Assembly: GCA_011042635.1 (NCBI GenBank)
Contig: DQWH01000186.1
Span: 1-44,549 of the forward strand
Direction: 5' to 3'
From: Bacteroidota bacterium
Lineage (GTDB): Bacteria > Bacteroidota > Bacteroidia > Bacteroidales > VadinHA17
DNA: 44,549 nucleotides
In this document: positions 16,335 to 24,913 of the stretch, piece after piece
How positions within the stretch are numbered: position 1 is the stretch's first letter
How the letters are laid out: each line of letters opens with the position of its first letter
Translations under genes and position numbers: made by a program
Notes under the pieces: generated by a model
What the model saw: only the letters and a program-made list of their open reading frames with translations
What the model was told of the DNA's origin: nothing
Database searches by the model: none

Positions 16335-18281
16335 CTAAAAGACAGGTTTTTCCGGTTGAATAAAGGAGTACGTGTTTTCTGGAACGGCAAAATCCACTCT
16401 GCGGTTGAATTTCCTTCCTTCCGGGTTGTCCGATCCGTCAGGCCGGTGGTTAGGAGCAATGGGACAGCTTTCTCCCAGTGCCTTAATTTCCAGCCTGTTT
16501 TGCGGAATGCCCTGCTTTACCAGGTAGTTTTTAACAGTCTGTGCCCGGCGTTCCGACAAGCGTAAATTGTAATCTTCCGCTCCAATGGCATCGGTATGGC
16601 CCCGGATCTCAATTTTTAAATCGGGAAATCGTTCCAGAATCGCGACCAGCCCTCCGAGTGCGCTTTCCGATGAAGGAAGCGGGTCAGATCTGTCGAAACC
16701 GAAATAAATATTCCTGAGTGTGATGGTTCCCCTGATTTTTCCCCTGGCGGAAATGTCGAGGGAGTGGCTGTCTTCCCTGTCGGTGATATGAATACGTTGA
16801 GTAAATGTTTCTAAACTACTGTCTTGCAGGGTTACTTCATATATGGCCGGGGGGAGGTGGAACATAAAATGGCCTGTACTATCCGTTGTTACAAGAAGGG
16901 TGTCACCGTTTTCCATGCTGGTCACCGTCAGCGTGGTTTCAACGGGATAAACCCTGCCGGTTGGGCTGGAAACATTTACATTCCCTGAAACCATAACCTG
17001 AGCAGGTTGAACTGCCTGGGGCGGCATGAACCAGGCTAACTGGCTCGTTCCGGGTTCTTTGTGTCTTGTCAGAATAAAATCAGCATTACCCGGGGCAGGA
17101 GAGAAGGCCTGGTCGTTCAGGGTTGAATTGACAGGATATCCAGGGTTTTGTGGTACTGTCCATGTATCTCCGGACCTGACGGAACGAACAATATCAAGCC
17201 CGCCCATGGTTACGTGACCGTCGGAGGCAAAAAACAGGGTGTCGGGATGCTTCAGGTAAGGCGAGGTTTCTTCGTAGGGTGTGTTGATGCGACTGTCCAG
17301 TAATTGCAGTCCGGTAGCCACAAACTCTTCATCCAGCTTCGCTGTGTACAGATCCAGTCCTCCGTATCCCCCTGGCCTGTCGCTGGAAAAATATAGGGTA
17401 TTTCCGTCATCTGTCAGAAATGCGGTAGTTTCATTCCATCGTGTATTCACACTTTCAAGAGGTTTTGCGGAACTCCAGCGCCCATCTTTAATTCTGGAAT
17501 AATACAGATCGTACTGCTCATCCTGTTTTCTGGTCAGGAAAAGCACCTTTCCGTTTCCTGAAAGGGATACACATTCAAAATAACCGTCAGATTCAATGGA
17601 AGCGGTGATGTTCCGGGGTTCCTGCCAGGTGTTGCCGTATTTTTCCGAAAGCATCACTGCCCGGTAATAATCTTTCCGGTGCATAAATGCCAGCGCCGAA
17701 CCATCGGGGGCCAGACAGGGATTATAAACATAGGTGGCGGTATTGATCGCGGGGACTTCAACAGGAGGTGCAGAAACTGGAGCAGAAAAAAATCTTTTTG
17801 CGGTTTCACACATTTTTATCTGCCGTTCGGCTTCCATTGTTTCTGGATCATTCTGCCCGAACCATCTACGGTATCTGGCAAAATGTTCCAGGGCGGCATC
17901 GAGATCTCCGTTCATCCGGCAGGCTATACCCAGGTACAGAAATGCCTCGCGCGGTGCTGACATTTCTCTGTGGAAGTCATCCCTGTAACGTTTTTTCACA
18001 TGGTTTGTAGCCTTTTCAAGGTAAGGAACGGCCAGGGATTCGTAACCCGGAATGTGCAGCAGGCACATCCCGGTTTTATAATTCAGGTTAGCATTGTCAG
18101 GATATTTTTTAACCAAACCGGTAAAATAGGGTAAGGCTTTTTCATATTCTTCATAGAGGTAATGAAAATTCCCCTCATAGAATGTTTTCTGGTAATCCCT
18201 ACCCGACTGGGCTGTTGCGAATGACCAGGCAAGGAGGAGGATGGCTCCGGTCATTTTCAAGCCGGGTGCTTTCTTATACAT
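16335..18281 (-). CDS. TPR-PD40-OmpA peptidoglycan-associated protein, diverged member
   Basis: The start at 18281 gives 648 residues with signal peptide MYKKAPGLKMTGAILLLAWS and cleavage near TAQ; an ATG at 18299 is also possible. TPR-like repeats cover about 30-165, the PD40 propeller about 180-415 (LYFSSDRPGGYGGLDLY), and a regulatory beta-sandwich about 425-515. The OmpA-like domain covers about 520-640: IYFGFDRS, IEIRGHTDAIG and LRLSERRA. D564 and R579, 15 residues apart, match the diaminopimelate-binding Asp/Arg pair of OmpA. The protein should therefore attach to peptidoglycan. It is the most divergent propeller of the five (GHVTMGGLDIVRS). It follows the previous gene's stop by 25 bases, inside the four-gene block. 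Confidence 0.87.
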   Translation of the reverse strand: MYKKAPGLKMTGAILLLAWSFATAQSGRDYQKTFYEGNFHYLYEEYEKALPYFTGLVKKYPDNANLNYKTGMCLLHIPGYESLAVPYLEKATNHVKKRYRDDFHREMSAPREAFLYLGIACRMNGDLDAALEHFARYRRWFGQNDPETMEAERQIKMCETAKRFFSAPVSAPPVEVPAINTATYVYNPCLAPDGSALAFMHRKDYYRAVMLSEKYGNTWQEPRNITASIESDGYFECVSLSGNGKVLFLTRKQDEQYDLYYSRIKDGRWSSAKPLESVNTRWNETTAFLTDDGNTLYFSSDRPGGYGGLDLYTAKLDEEFVATGLQLLDSRINTPYEETSPYLKHPDTLFFASDGHVTMGGLDIVRSVRSGDTWTVPQNPGYPVNSTLNDQAFSPAPGNADFILTRHKEPGTSQLAWFMPPQAVQPAQVMVSGNVNVSSPTGRVYPVETTLTVTSMENGDTLLVTTDSTGHFMFHLPPAIYEVTLQDSSLETFTQRIHITDREDSHSLDISARGKIRGTITLRNIYFGFDRSDPLPSSESALGGLVAILERFPDLKIEIRGHTDAIGAEDYNLRLSERRAQTVKNYLVKQGIPQNRLEIKALGESCPIAPNHRPDGSDNPEGRKFNRRVDFAVPENTYSFIQPEKPVF

Positions 18282-18306
18282 TTCGTTGTAACAGCTCATG
18301 GATACG

Positions 18307-20289
18307 TTACCGGATTTTGATCGCGGCCGGCATATCGATCGGTTCGTATTCCACGACCAGATCACCTGATTCAGGAATACGAATTTCTGCCCTTCTGTTC
18401 AGCGCTCGTCCCTCGGGACAATCGGCACCGTTTTCGTAACGGTTTCGGGCTATTGGGTTGTTTTCACCTTCTCCCGATAAACTAATTCTTGCCTTCCCAA
18501 TCCCTTTCGATATGAGGTAATCACGGACGGCACCAGCACGGCGTTCGGAAAGTTTCTGATTGTATGCCGCCGGGCCAATGGCATCGGTATGTCCGATAAT
18601 TTCAATATTCAATCCGGTGTGTTCCTCCAGGATTTTTACCAGTTCGTCAAGTTTAGTCTGTTCTTCTGTGGTGATGGTTGCCTTGTCAAAAGCGAAATAG
18701 ATATGTTTCAGGGTAATGACTTCGGGGGGAACCGCAACCAGTGTGGCATCTACCTTTACTTCCGACAGCGAATAATCGGATGGAAGATGAGCTTCCCTGA
18801 CTAGGGGTTCGAAGCCTTCACACTCGAATGTGAGTGTATAGGTGCCGGGCACCTTGCTGGTGTACTGAAACTCTCCGGTTGAAGGATGGACCGGCAGTAT
18901 CGAGGGCTGAGTGCCTGAGGGGCCGGATATATTTACCTTTATATCGGCTTCTTCCGGTACAGTTACATCCTCAAGGGTTACTTTTCCGGTAATCAGTACG
19001 GGTCTTGGGTTTTTATCAGAATAAATCTCATACCGGTAAATGTCTTCTTGCCCGTAACCATCTTCGGTATATCTGGCAAAGTAGGCGTTTATGCCGTCAT
19101 TCACAGGCATGAAGAAAATATCCTCGTCGGCGGTGTTAATGGGATAACCCAGGTTGACCGGTGTGCTCCAGTTCCCTTCTTCGTCAAGGGAGGAAGTAAA
19201 AACATCGTAGCCTCCCATGGTTTCGTGCCCCTGAGAACTGAAATAAATGGTTTTTCCGTTATTCACCAGGAAAGGGGTTTCTTCATTGAAAGGGGTATTG
19301 ATTACCGGACCCATATTTTCAGCGGGACCCCAGTCGCCGGTGGTTTCATCCCAGCGGGAAAGGTACAGGTCAAAACCGCCGTATCCGCCGGGTTTGTTGC
19401 TGGTAAAAATCAGGACGGACCCGTCCTCTGAGACGCAGGCATGGTTTTCCCAGTATTTGGTATTGATATTTTTTCCGAGTTTCTCTGCCGGTTGCCATTC
19501 TCCGTCTATTTTCCGGCTGAGGTAGATTTCGCTGTTGAAATCATCGTCTTTTGACAGAAGCAAACAGTTGCCGTCTGAGGAAAGGCATGTGGGATACATG
19601 TCACCGTCGGACAGGATTTCCGGGCTCAGATTGACCGGATCGCTCCACTGGTCGCCTGATTTTTCTGTATAAAAAATCGCATCATAAAATTTCAGGCCGG
19701 TAACGTAAACCAGGGTTTTTTCATCGGGTGTGGTAACCGGTTTGAAATTGGGAAAATGATCATTGATGGGCGGCCCCAGATTGACTGCATCGAACGGGAC
19801 GGGGTTTTTTATATATTTCCTGGCATTCTCACAAGCATCAATCTGTTGGAGGATAAAATTGCGATTAATGGTATCAGCGTTTTCTATCAGAGACAGATAA
19901 TGGTCAAAAATCTGAGCGGCTTCATCAAATCGTTTCTGTATCCGGTAGGCGGCTCCCAGATAATAATAGGCTTCCAGAGGTGCTCTGTTTTCCCTGTGAT
20001 TCGCTTCCCTGTAACTGGTGGTGGTATTTTTAACGGCTTTTTCAAGATAGGGAATGGCTTCCTCTTTTTGTCCCGGCAGATTGATATAACACATGCCGAT
20101 GCGGTAACAGATGTTGGCATTATTGGGGTCCATTTCATATAGTTCGAGAAAGAAGGGCAGGGCATCGGCATATTCTTCGTATAGTAAGAAATAATCTCCG
20201 TCAAGAAAGGTTTCCTTGAAATTGGTTTCCTGTGCGAATGTGGAGGAAAATAATAGACAGGAAAACAGAAATACCAGAGCTTTTTTCAT
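18307..20289 (-). CDS. TPR-PD40-OmpA peptidoglycan-associated protein (PorE-like)
   Basis: A 660-residue secreted protein with signal peptide MKKALVFLFSCLLFSSTFAQ. TPR-like repeats lie at about 22-165 (YRIGMCYINLPGQKEEAI; YYLGAAYRIQKRFDEAA), the PD40 propeller at about 170-425 (VLIFTSNKPGGYGGFDLY; GHETMGGYDVFTS), a regulatory beta-sandwich at about 430-515, and the OmpA domain at about 525-642. Peptidoglycan-binding residues are D569 (GHTDAIG) and R584 (KLSERRA). The architecture is that of PorE, a type IX secretion accessory protein, but no other por/spr gene is nearby, so an analogous scaffold role is inference. It has its own perfect -7 box upstream and probably heads a four-gene operon. 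Confidence 0.88.
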   Translation of the reverse strand: MKKALVFLFSCLLFSSTFAQETNFKETFLDGDYFLLYEEYADALPFFLELYEMDPNNANICYRIGMCYINLPGQKEEAIPYLEKAVKNTTTSYREANHRENRAPLEAYYYLGAAYRIQKRFDEAAQIFDHYLSLIENADTINRNFILQQIDACENARKYIKNPVPFDAVNLGPPINDHFPNFKPVTTPDEKTLVYVTGLKFYDAIFYTEKSGDQWSDPVNLSPEILSDGDMYPTCLSSDGNCLLLSKDDDFNSEIYLSRKIDGEWQPAEKLGKNINTKYWENHACVSEDGSVLIFTSNKPGGYGGFDLYLSRWDETTGDWGPAENMGPVINTPFNEETPFLVNNGKTIYFSSQGHETMGGYDVFTSSLDEEGNWSTPVNLGYPINTADEDIFFMPVNDGINAYFARYTEDGYGQEDIYRYEIYSDKNPRPVLITGKVTLEDVTVPEEADIKVNISGPSGTQPSILPVHPSTGEFQYTSKVPGTYTLTFECEGFEPLVREAHLPSDYSLSEVKVDATLVAVPPEVITLKHIYFAFDKATITTEEQTKLDELVKILEEHTGLNIEIIGHTDAIGPAAYNQKLSERRAGAVRDYLISKGIGKARISLSGEGENNPIARNRYENGADCPEGRALNRRAEIRIPESGDLVVEYEPIDMPAAIKIR

Positions 20290-20312
20290 TGGCCTTGGGA
20301 TTTGAAACTTAA

Positions 20313-20320
20313 CAAATTTA
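20313..20320 (-). promoter_or_regulatory. Putative -7 box for the four-gene PD40 operon
   Basis: The minus strand reads TAAATTTG followed by T, a full match to TAnnTTTG, 23 bases upstream of the ATG at 20289 and just after the hairpin that ends the previous gene. No good -33 TTTG is visible upstream. Confidence 0.45.
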
Positions 20321-20340
20321 ATAATTTAATTCACATGAGG

Positions 20341-20380
20341 AAAGAAATGAAGGGATTGTTCATTTGATCAATCCCTTCAT
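20341..20380 (-). terminator. Hairpin terminator after the 942-residue PD40 gene
   Basis: A perfect 12-base inverted repeat, ATGAAGGGATTG (20347-20358) with CAATCCCTTCAT (20369-20380), encloses a 10-base loop, 26 bases past the stop at 20407. On the minus strand it is followed by TTCTTTCC, a weak T-rich tract, so termination is likely but may be incomplete. Confidence 0.55.
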
Positions 20381-20406
20381 GAAGCCATTCGGTCCGTTAG
20401 ACCTTT

Positions 20407-23235
20407 TTATTCTCTGATGTCACGGTTTTCTCTGTTCTCTTTCTTTTTTCTGGTCAGAATAAAAAGCAGAATAAGCAGGAACAATATAGCGCCGCTGATC
20501 AACCATGCCATCCATATTCTGCCCGGAGCCTTTTCTTCCGACAATTTTTCAATTACCTCGTCGGCCAGCTCGCTGTGTTTATCCATCAGTCGGAAGAGGA
20601 GGTCCCAAACCTGGTCGGCAGTATATGGATAATTAACCGATTGTTGCAATATATATTCCAGCAATTGTTCCGGTGTCATTTCCCGGACCATTTCATGGTC
20701 AAGGCCTGTGAGGAAATCTTTCAAAGCTCCATCTGATGAATTTGTCAGGTTTTCAAGGAATACCAGCACATCTATCTTTCCCCCTGAAGCCAGGGCGGAC
20801 ACGAGTCTGAAGACTTCTTCTTTCTCGTATCCGAAGAATTCGGCTTTTCCAATGAGGTATTCTACGAGTTCCTGGTTGTTTGTAATCCCTTCGCGGTCAG
20901 GTTCAAGATGTTCAATGGATGATTTCAGTGTGCCTTCGGCCATTTCTTCCATTTTCCCCATCAGTTCCCTGACTTTTTGTTCCTCAGCGGCCGGTGAGAT
21001 CATCATGATCCTGCGGATATCTTTTTCACTGAAGGCATAGTTTTCCGAAAGGGTGTTCAGGTGTTCGATAAGTCGGAAGGAGGTGCTGTCAGTCCATATC
21101 TCACTGTCGATACGGCTGATGGCTATCTTCATTTCACCGCGGGCATATCTCTTCAGTTTTTCCAGTATGCCGGTGGTATTCATGGAAGCCACCTGGTCGC
21201 GGTACATGAAAAGGGTATCGACCTCAGCCGGCTGATTGCTCTCATCTACCAGGTACTTCCGCAGATCACGGATAGAATACAATTTCGACTGCTGAGGATC
21301 AGTATTTTCAATGATCCTTCTCCATTCCTTCCCGGAAATGGCTTTCAGTTCTTCCATGGCGCTCAACACTTCCCCGGGAATCGGTTTGACTTTCGTACGC
21401 GGAGGTTCGTAAGTAACCACCGTTTCTTTTACGGTACGGTTGCCTGCCTGATCTGTCAGTGTAAAACGCAGGATGGTTTCACCGGGCAGGGGATCGAAGG
21501 TATACCGGGTTTCCGTTTTTCTGATATCGAACTCTTCGCGGTTCACTACCACACTATCCCTGATGGTTTCTACTACCAGTGTGGCATTCTTTTCAGTGTC
21601 CAGATCAATCCTGACTTTCCCTTTTGTAATGTAAACGGTCGTATCAGAAACTTCAAGTTCGGCAATCAGATCGGCTTCTTCAAGGGTTTTGTTCAGGATA
21701 AAAGTATCTTTTCGTTCGTAAGGTTCAATCACCAGTCGGCCTGTGGCAGGAATGAAACTGTCTGCCTCAAAAACTACATGATAAATGCCCTGAACCAGGT
21801 CGGTCTGATAACTCCCCGATGCATCGGCTGTAACCACGGAAGCCGTATCGCCGGTTTCCGTGTTGATGAAACGAACCGTAATGTCCTCTGGCGAATAGCC
21901 CTGGGTGGTTCTCAGTTCAACCATTCCGGTGATAAGGTATTTCTTCGGATGTTCTTCGGAATATATTTCGAGTTCAAAAATATCCTGTTCCCCGAAACCC
22001 TCTTCACTGTATACAGCATAATAGGCAAGGTGCCCCTCACCGATGGGACAGTAGAAAAGATTGTCGTCAGGGGTGTTTACCGGGTACCCCATGTTCACCG
22101 GAGCCGACCAGGTGCTGTCGCTCAGCAGGTTGGAATAAAAAATATCGTACCCGCCGATGTTGAAATGGCCGTAGGAACTGAAATAGAGTGTTTTTCCGTC
22201 ATGTGATATGAACGGGGCATCTTCATTATAAGGAGTATTGATTTTATCTCCCAGGTTTACGGGAGGACCCCATTCACCACCCACGCTGTCGCGTGTGGAA
22301 ACATAGATATCCAGGTCTCCGTAACCCCCTTTCCGGTTGCTGGTAAAATACAGGGATTTTCCGTCGGCCGAAATGGAGGCATGTGATTCCCAGTATTTTG
22401 TGTTGATATGATCGTTCAGCCTTTTTACGCGGGACCATACCTGACCGTCATAATAACTTACGTATATATTCCCGTCGTAACCATCAACTTTGTATAGGTA
22501 TAGTTCTTTTCCGTCGGCAGAAAGTGAACTGGTATAGAGGTCTTCGTCTTCTCCCAGCTGAAATGTGAGGTTTTCAGGCTCGGTCCATTTCCCGTCTATT
22601 TTTTTGGAGAAGAAAACGGCATCATAGAACTGAAGCTTCCGCATGAAAAGCATTATGGTCCTGTCGGCCGAAACAACCGGATTATAGTCGGAAAACCTGG
22701 AATTGACCACTTCGCCCATATTTCTTATATTCAGGAACATAGGGTTTTGCATGATCTTTTTGGCATTTTCACAGGCACGGATCTGTTCATCTACCAGATC
22801 CAGGTCATACTTCTTTTCGTCGACAGAATTTTTAAATCGCCGGTAAGCTTCCAGCGCCTCGTCAAGGCGGTTATTTACACGGTAGGCGTCGCCCAGGCGG
22901 AACAGGGCTTCGGGCGGGGCGTGGGTTTTCCTGATATTTTCACCTTTGTATTTATCCGAAGTATGCCGGGAAGCTCTTTCCAGGTAATCAATGGCTTTGT
23001 CTTTCTGTCCGGGCATATTCAGATAACATACTCCGATACGGTACCTGATATTGTGGTTGTTGGGGAACTCCCGCAACATCTGAAGGTAAATGGGGAGTGC
23101 CTCGTTGTATTCTTCGTACAGAAAATAGGCATTGGCTTCTTTAAACCGTTCTCGCCAGTCAATTTCTTCCTGAGAAGAACCATTATACGTGAAAAGCAGT
23201 GATACAAGAAGGATCAGGAGTGTATACCGCTTCAT
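20407..23235 (-). CDS. TPR-PD40 protein with four helical repeats and C-terminal membrane anchor
   Basis: From the ATG at 23235 (a TTG at 23241 is also in frame) this gives 942 residues. After a signal peptide ending near SSQ come TPR-like repeats (about 25-165), a PD40 propeller (about 175-425: SLYFTSNRKGGYGDLDIY; GHFNIGGYDIFYS), a regulatory beta-sandwich (about 430-515) and an Ig-like strand-rich segment (about 530-610). Residues about 637-905 hold four related helical units of 64-69 residues. A membrane helix at about 907-928 and a basic tail (TRKKKENREN) follow, predicting a type I inner-membrane topology with everything else in the periplasm. It is the first and largest of five paralogues. 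I know of no named family with this complete architecture; the C-terminal repeats are unrecognised. Confidence 0.85.
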   Translation of the reverse strand: MKRYTLLILLVSLLFTYNGSSQEEIDWRERFKEANAYFLYEEYNEALPIYLQMLREFPNNHNIRYRIGVCYLNMPGQKDKAIDYLERASRHTSDKYKGENIRKTHAPPEALFRLGDAYRVNNRLDEALEAYRRFKNSVDEKKYDLDLVDEQIRACENAKKIMQNPMFLNIRNMGEVVNSRFSDYNPVVSADRTIMLFMRKLQFYDAVFFSKKIDGKWTEPENLTFQLGEDEDLYTSSLSADGKELYLYKVDGYDGNIYVSYYDGQVWSRVKRLNDHINTKYWESHASISADGKSLYFTSNRKGGYGDLDIYVSTRDSVGGEWGPPVNLGDKINTPYNEDAPFISHDGKTLYFSSYGHFNIGGYDIFYSNLLSDSTWSAPVNMGYPVNTPDDNLFYCPIGEGHLAYYAVYSEEGFGEQDIFELEIYSEEHPKKYLITGMVELRTTQGYSPEDITVRFINTETGDTASVVTADASGSYQTDLVQGIYHVVFEADSFIPATGRLVIEPYERKDTFILNKTLEEADLIAELEVSDTTVYITKGKVRIDLDTEKNATLVVETIRDSVVVNREEFDIRKTETRYTFDPLPGETILRFTLTDQAGNRTVKETVVTYEPPRTKVKPIPGEVLSAMEELKAISGKEWRRIIENTDPQQSKLYSIRDLRKYLVDESNQPAEVDTLFMYRDQVASMNTTGILEKLKRYARGEMKIAISRIDSEIWTDSTSFRLIEHLNTLSENYAFSEKDIRRIMMISPAAEEQKVRELMGKMEEMAEGTLKSSIEHLEPDREGITNNQELVEYLIGKAEFFGYEKEEVFRLVSALASGGKIDVLVFLENLTNSSDGALKDFLTGLDHEMVREMTPEQLLEYILQQSVNYPYTADQVWDLLFRLMDKHSELADEVIEKLSEEKAPGRIWMAWLISGAILFLLILLFILTRKKKENRENRDIRE
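20521..21327 (-). repeat. Four tandem helical protein repeats of 64-69 residues
   Basis: The units begin EWRRIIEN (residue 637), EMKIAISR (701), TLKSSIEH (769) and ALKDFLTG (837), each preceded by a unit ending in Gly. The shared pattern is a short amphipathic helix, an acidic/Pro turn, a Leu-rich helix such as ELVEYLIGKA or QLLEYILQQS, an aromatic turn (FGYEKEEVF, YPYTADQVW, YAFSEKDIR) and a final helix. Similarity is at the pattern level and DNA identity is low, so the duplication is old. Confidence 0.6.
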
Positions 23236-23438
23236 GGGCAATTGGTTTATACGAAAATAATAATTTTAAGTGAAACTCTTTATTAAATTTTCGATTTCCG
23301 CCAAAATAAGTAGAAAACTGCATGTAAAAAATGGAGGGCAATATCCCCTTTATGCACATAGCAAAAGCAGGACGTAAGGGTCGGATATTTCCGTCCTTCA
23401 TGGAATATATATGGTCGAAAAATGTTTGGAGGGAAAAT

Positions 23439-24818
23439 TCAGATCACCCTGGTGGTATCGAAGTTTTTAAGGTATTCCGCCACCTTTTTCAGGTACATGC
23501 CAGCCAGTGCTCCGTCAACTACCCGGTGATCGTAGGAAAGTGAAAGGATCATGATGTGCCTGATCCCGAGGGCATCGCCTGCGGGGGTTTCAATAACGGC
23601 GGGTTTCTTCCTTATGGCTCCGATTCCCAGAATGGCCACCTCCGGCTGATTAATGATGGGAGTTCCTGTCAGGCTGTCAAAAGTACCGAAATTGGTGATG
23701 GTAAAAGTGCCTCCGGTGATCTCATCAGGTTTCAGCTGGTTACTGCGGGCCCTTCTGGCCAGATCATTTACCGTTTTTGCCAGTCCGATGAGATTCTTTT
23801 CATCCGCATTTTTAATCACCGGCACAATCAGGTTCCCGTTGGGCAGGGCCGTGGCTATTCCGATATGGATGTTTTTCTTTTTAATGATACGGTCGCCGTC
23901 CACCGAAACGTTAACCATGGGAAAATCACGCAGGGCATGGGCTACTGCCTCAATGAATACGGGCATGAATGTGAATTTTTGGCCTTCGCGCTGCAGGAAA
24001 GTATCCTTGACCCGGTTCCTCCATTCAACTACTGCTGTCATGTCCACTTCTATAAAGGACGTAACATGAGGAGAAGTCTGCTTGGAACGAACCATATGTT
24101 CAGCAATAAGCTTTCTCATACGGTCCATTTGAATGATCTCATCCTCGCCTGACGATGCTTTTACGGCGCCGGCTGCGGCCTGCTTCTTCAGGTCCGGTTT
24201 TCGGGCAGTAGTTTCAGTTGCAGCCTGTTCGGGCTGTTTCACCTTTCCGGTTTTTTTCTGTTCCAGATACTGCAATACGTCGTTTTTGGTAAGCCGGTTA
24301 TTTAATCCTGTGCCCTGAATGCTGTCCAGTTCTTCGGCGTTGAGGTTTTCTTTTTCCGCAATACGACGGATAAGAGGTGAAAGAAATCTTCCCGAAGGGG
24401 TATGACTTGTTTGTTCAGGGGGAAAAGGGACCTCTTCAGCTTCAGCCTTCTTTTCCGACGGCTTTCCCGGTACCGGAGATTCTTTTTTCTCTGCTTCTGT
24501 TTTCTCTCCGGAAGGAGTGCTTCTGATCCTTTCCACCTCTTTCATGACTTCTTCCGTATCGGAACTTTCCATTTCCTTTTCGGTTTCCAGTCGGGCAATG
24601 GCCTGCCCTACCTGAGGGGTCTCACCTTCCCGGAAAAGAATCTCCTTGACCACGCCGGAGTGTGGGGATGGGACCTCCGAGTCAACTTTGTCTGTGGCAA
24701 TTTCTACCAGCGAATCGTCTTCGTTTACATGGTCGCCTTCCTTAACCAGCCATTTGGTAATGGTTGCTTCAATTACTCCTTCTCCCATGGCAGGGAGCAT
24801 TATTTCTACTTGAGCCAT
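23439..24818 (-). CDS. 2-oxoacid dehydrogenase E2, dihydrolipoamide acyltransferase
   Basis: A 459-residue E2 that carries the acyl group on a lipoyl arm and transfers it to CoA. The lipoyl domain is at 2-78 with the lipoylated lysine K44 in EIATDKVDSEVPSP. A Glu/Lys/Pro linker follows, then the peripheral-subunit-binding domain at about 143-180 (LSPLIRRIAEKENL), a second linker, and the catalytic domain from about 228 to the end. The catalytic motif is DHRVVDG at 430-436, and the specificity region FIEVDMTAVVEWR is present. It probably works with the fused E1 at 804-3236; an E3 is not in the window. Whether substrate is branched-chain 2-oxoacids, pyruvate or 2-oxoglutarate cannot be fixed, but a single lipoyl domain and the E1 type favour branched-chain. 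Confidence 0.92.
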   Translation of the reverse strand: MAQVEIMLPAMGEGVIEATITKWLVKEGDHVNEDDSLVEIATDKVDSEVPSPHSGVVKEILFREGETPQVGQAIARLETEKEMESSDTEEVMKEVERIRSTPSGEKTEAEKKESPVPGKPSEKKAEAEEVPFPPEQTSHTPSGRFLSPLIRRIAEKENLNAEELDSIQGTGLNNRLTKNDVLQYLEQKKTGKVKQPEQAATETTARKPDLKKQAAAGAVKASSGEDEIIQMDRMRKLIAEHMVRSKQTSPHVTSFIEVDMTAVVEWRNRVKDTFLQREGQKFTFMPVFIEAVAHALRDFPMVNVSVDGDRIIKKKNIHIGIATALPNGNLIVPVIKNADEKNLIGLAKTVNDLARRARSNQLKPDEITGGTFTITNFGTFDSLTGTPIINQPEVAILGIGAIRKKPAVIETPAGDALGIRHIMILSLSYDHRVVDGALAGMYLKKVAEYLKNFDTTRVI

Positions 24819-24913
24819 GAATAGTAATGATTGAAATGTATGTAAAATTTATCCTGCTAATGATCAATAAAATCAGAATATTTAAATATAAAAATACTAA
24901 AATAATAACAGAA

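Noticed and set aside
16220-16459. N-terminal extension of the 489-residue PD40 protein
   Set aside because: It would overlap the end of the OmpA-containing neighbour and put 80 non-homologous residues before a clear signal peptide; the ATG at 16219 is better.
21061-22206. Long open frame of 381 codons on the plus strand
   Set aside because: It lies entirely antisense to the 942-residue PD40 gene, has no recognisable domain, and its composition mirrors the real gene's codon use.
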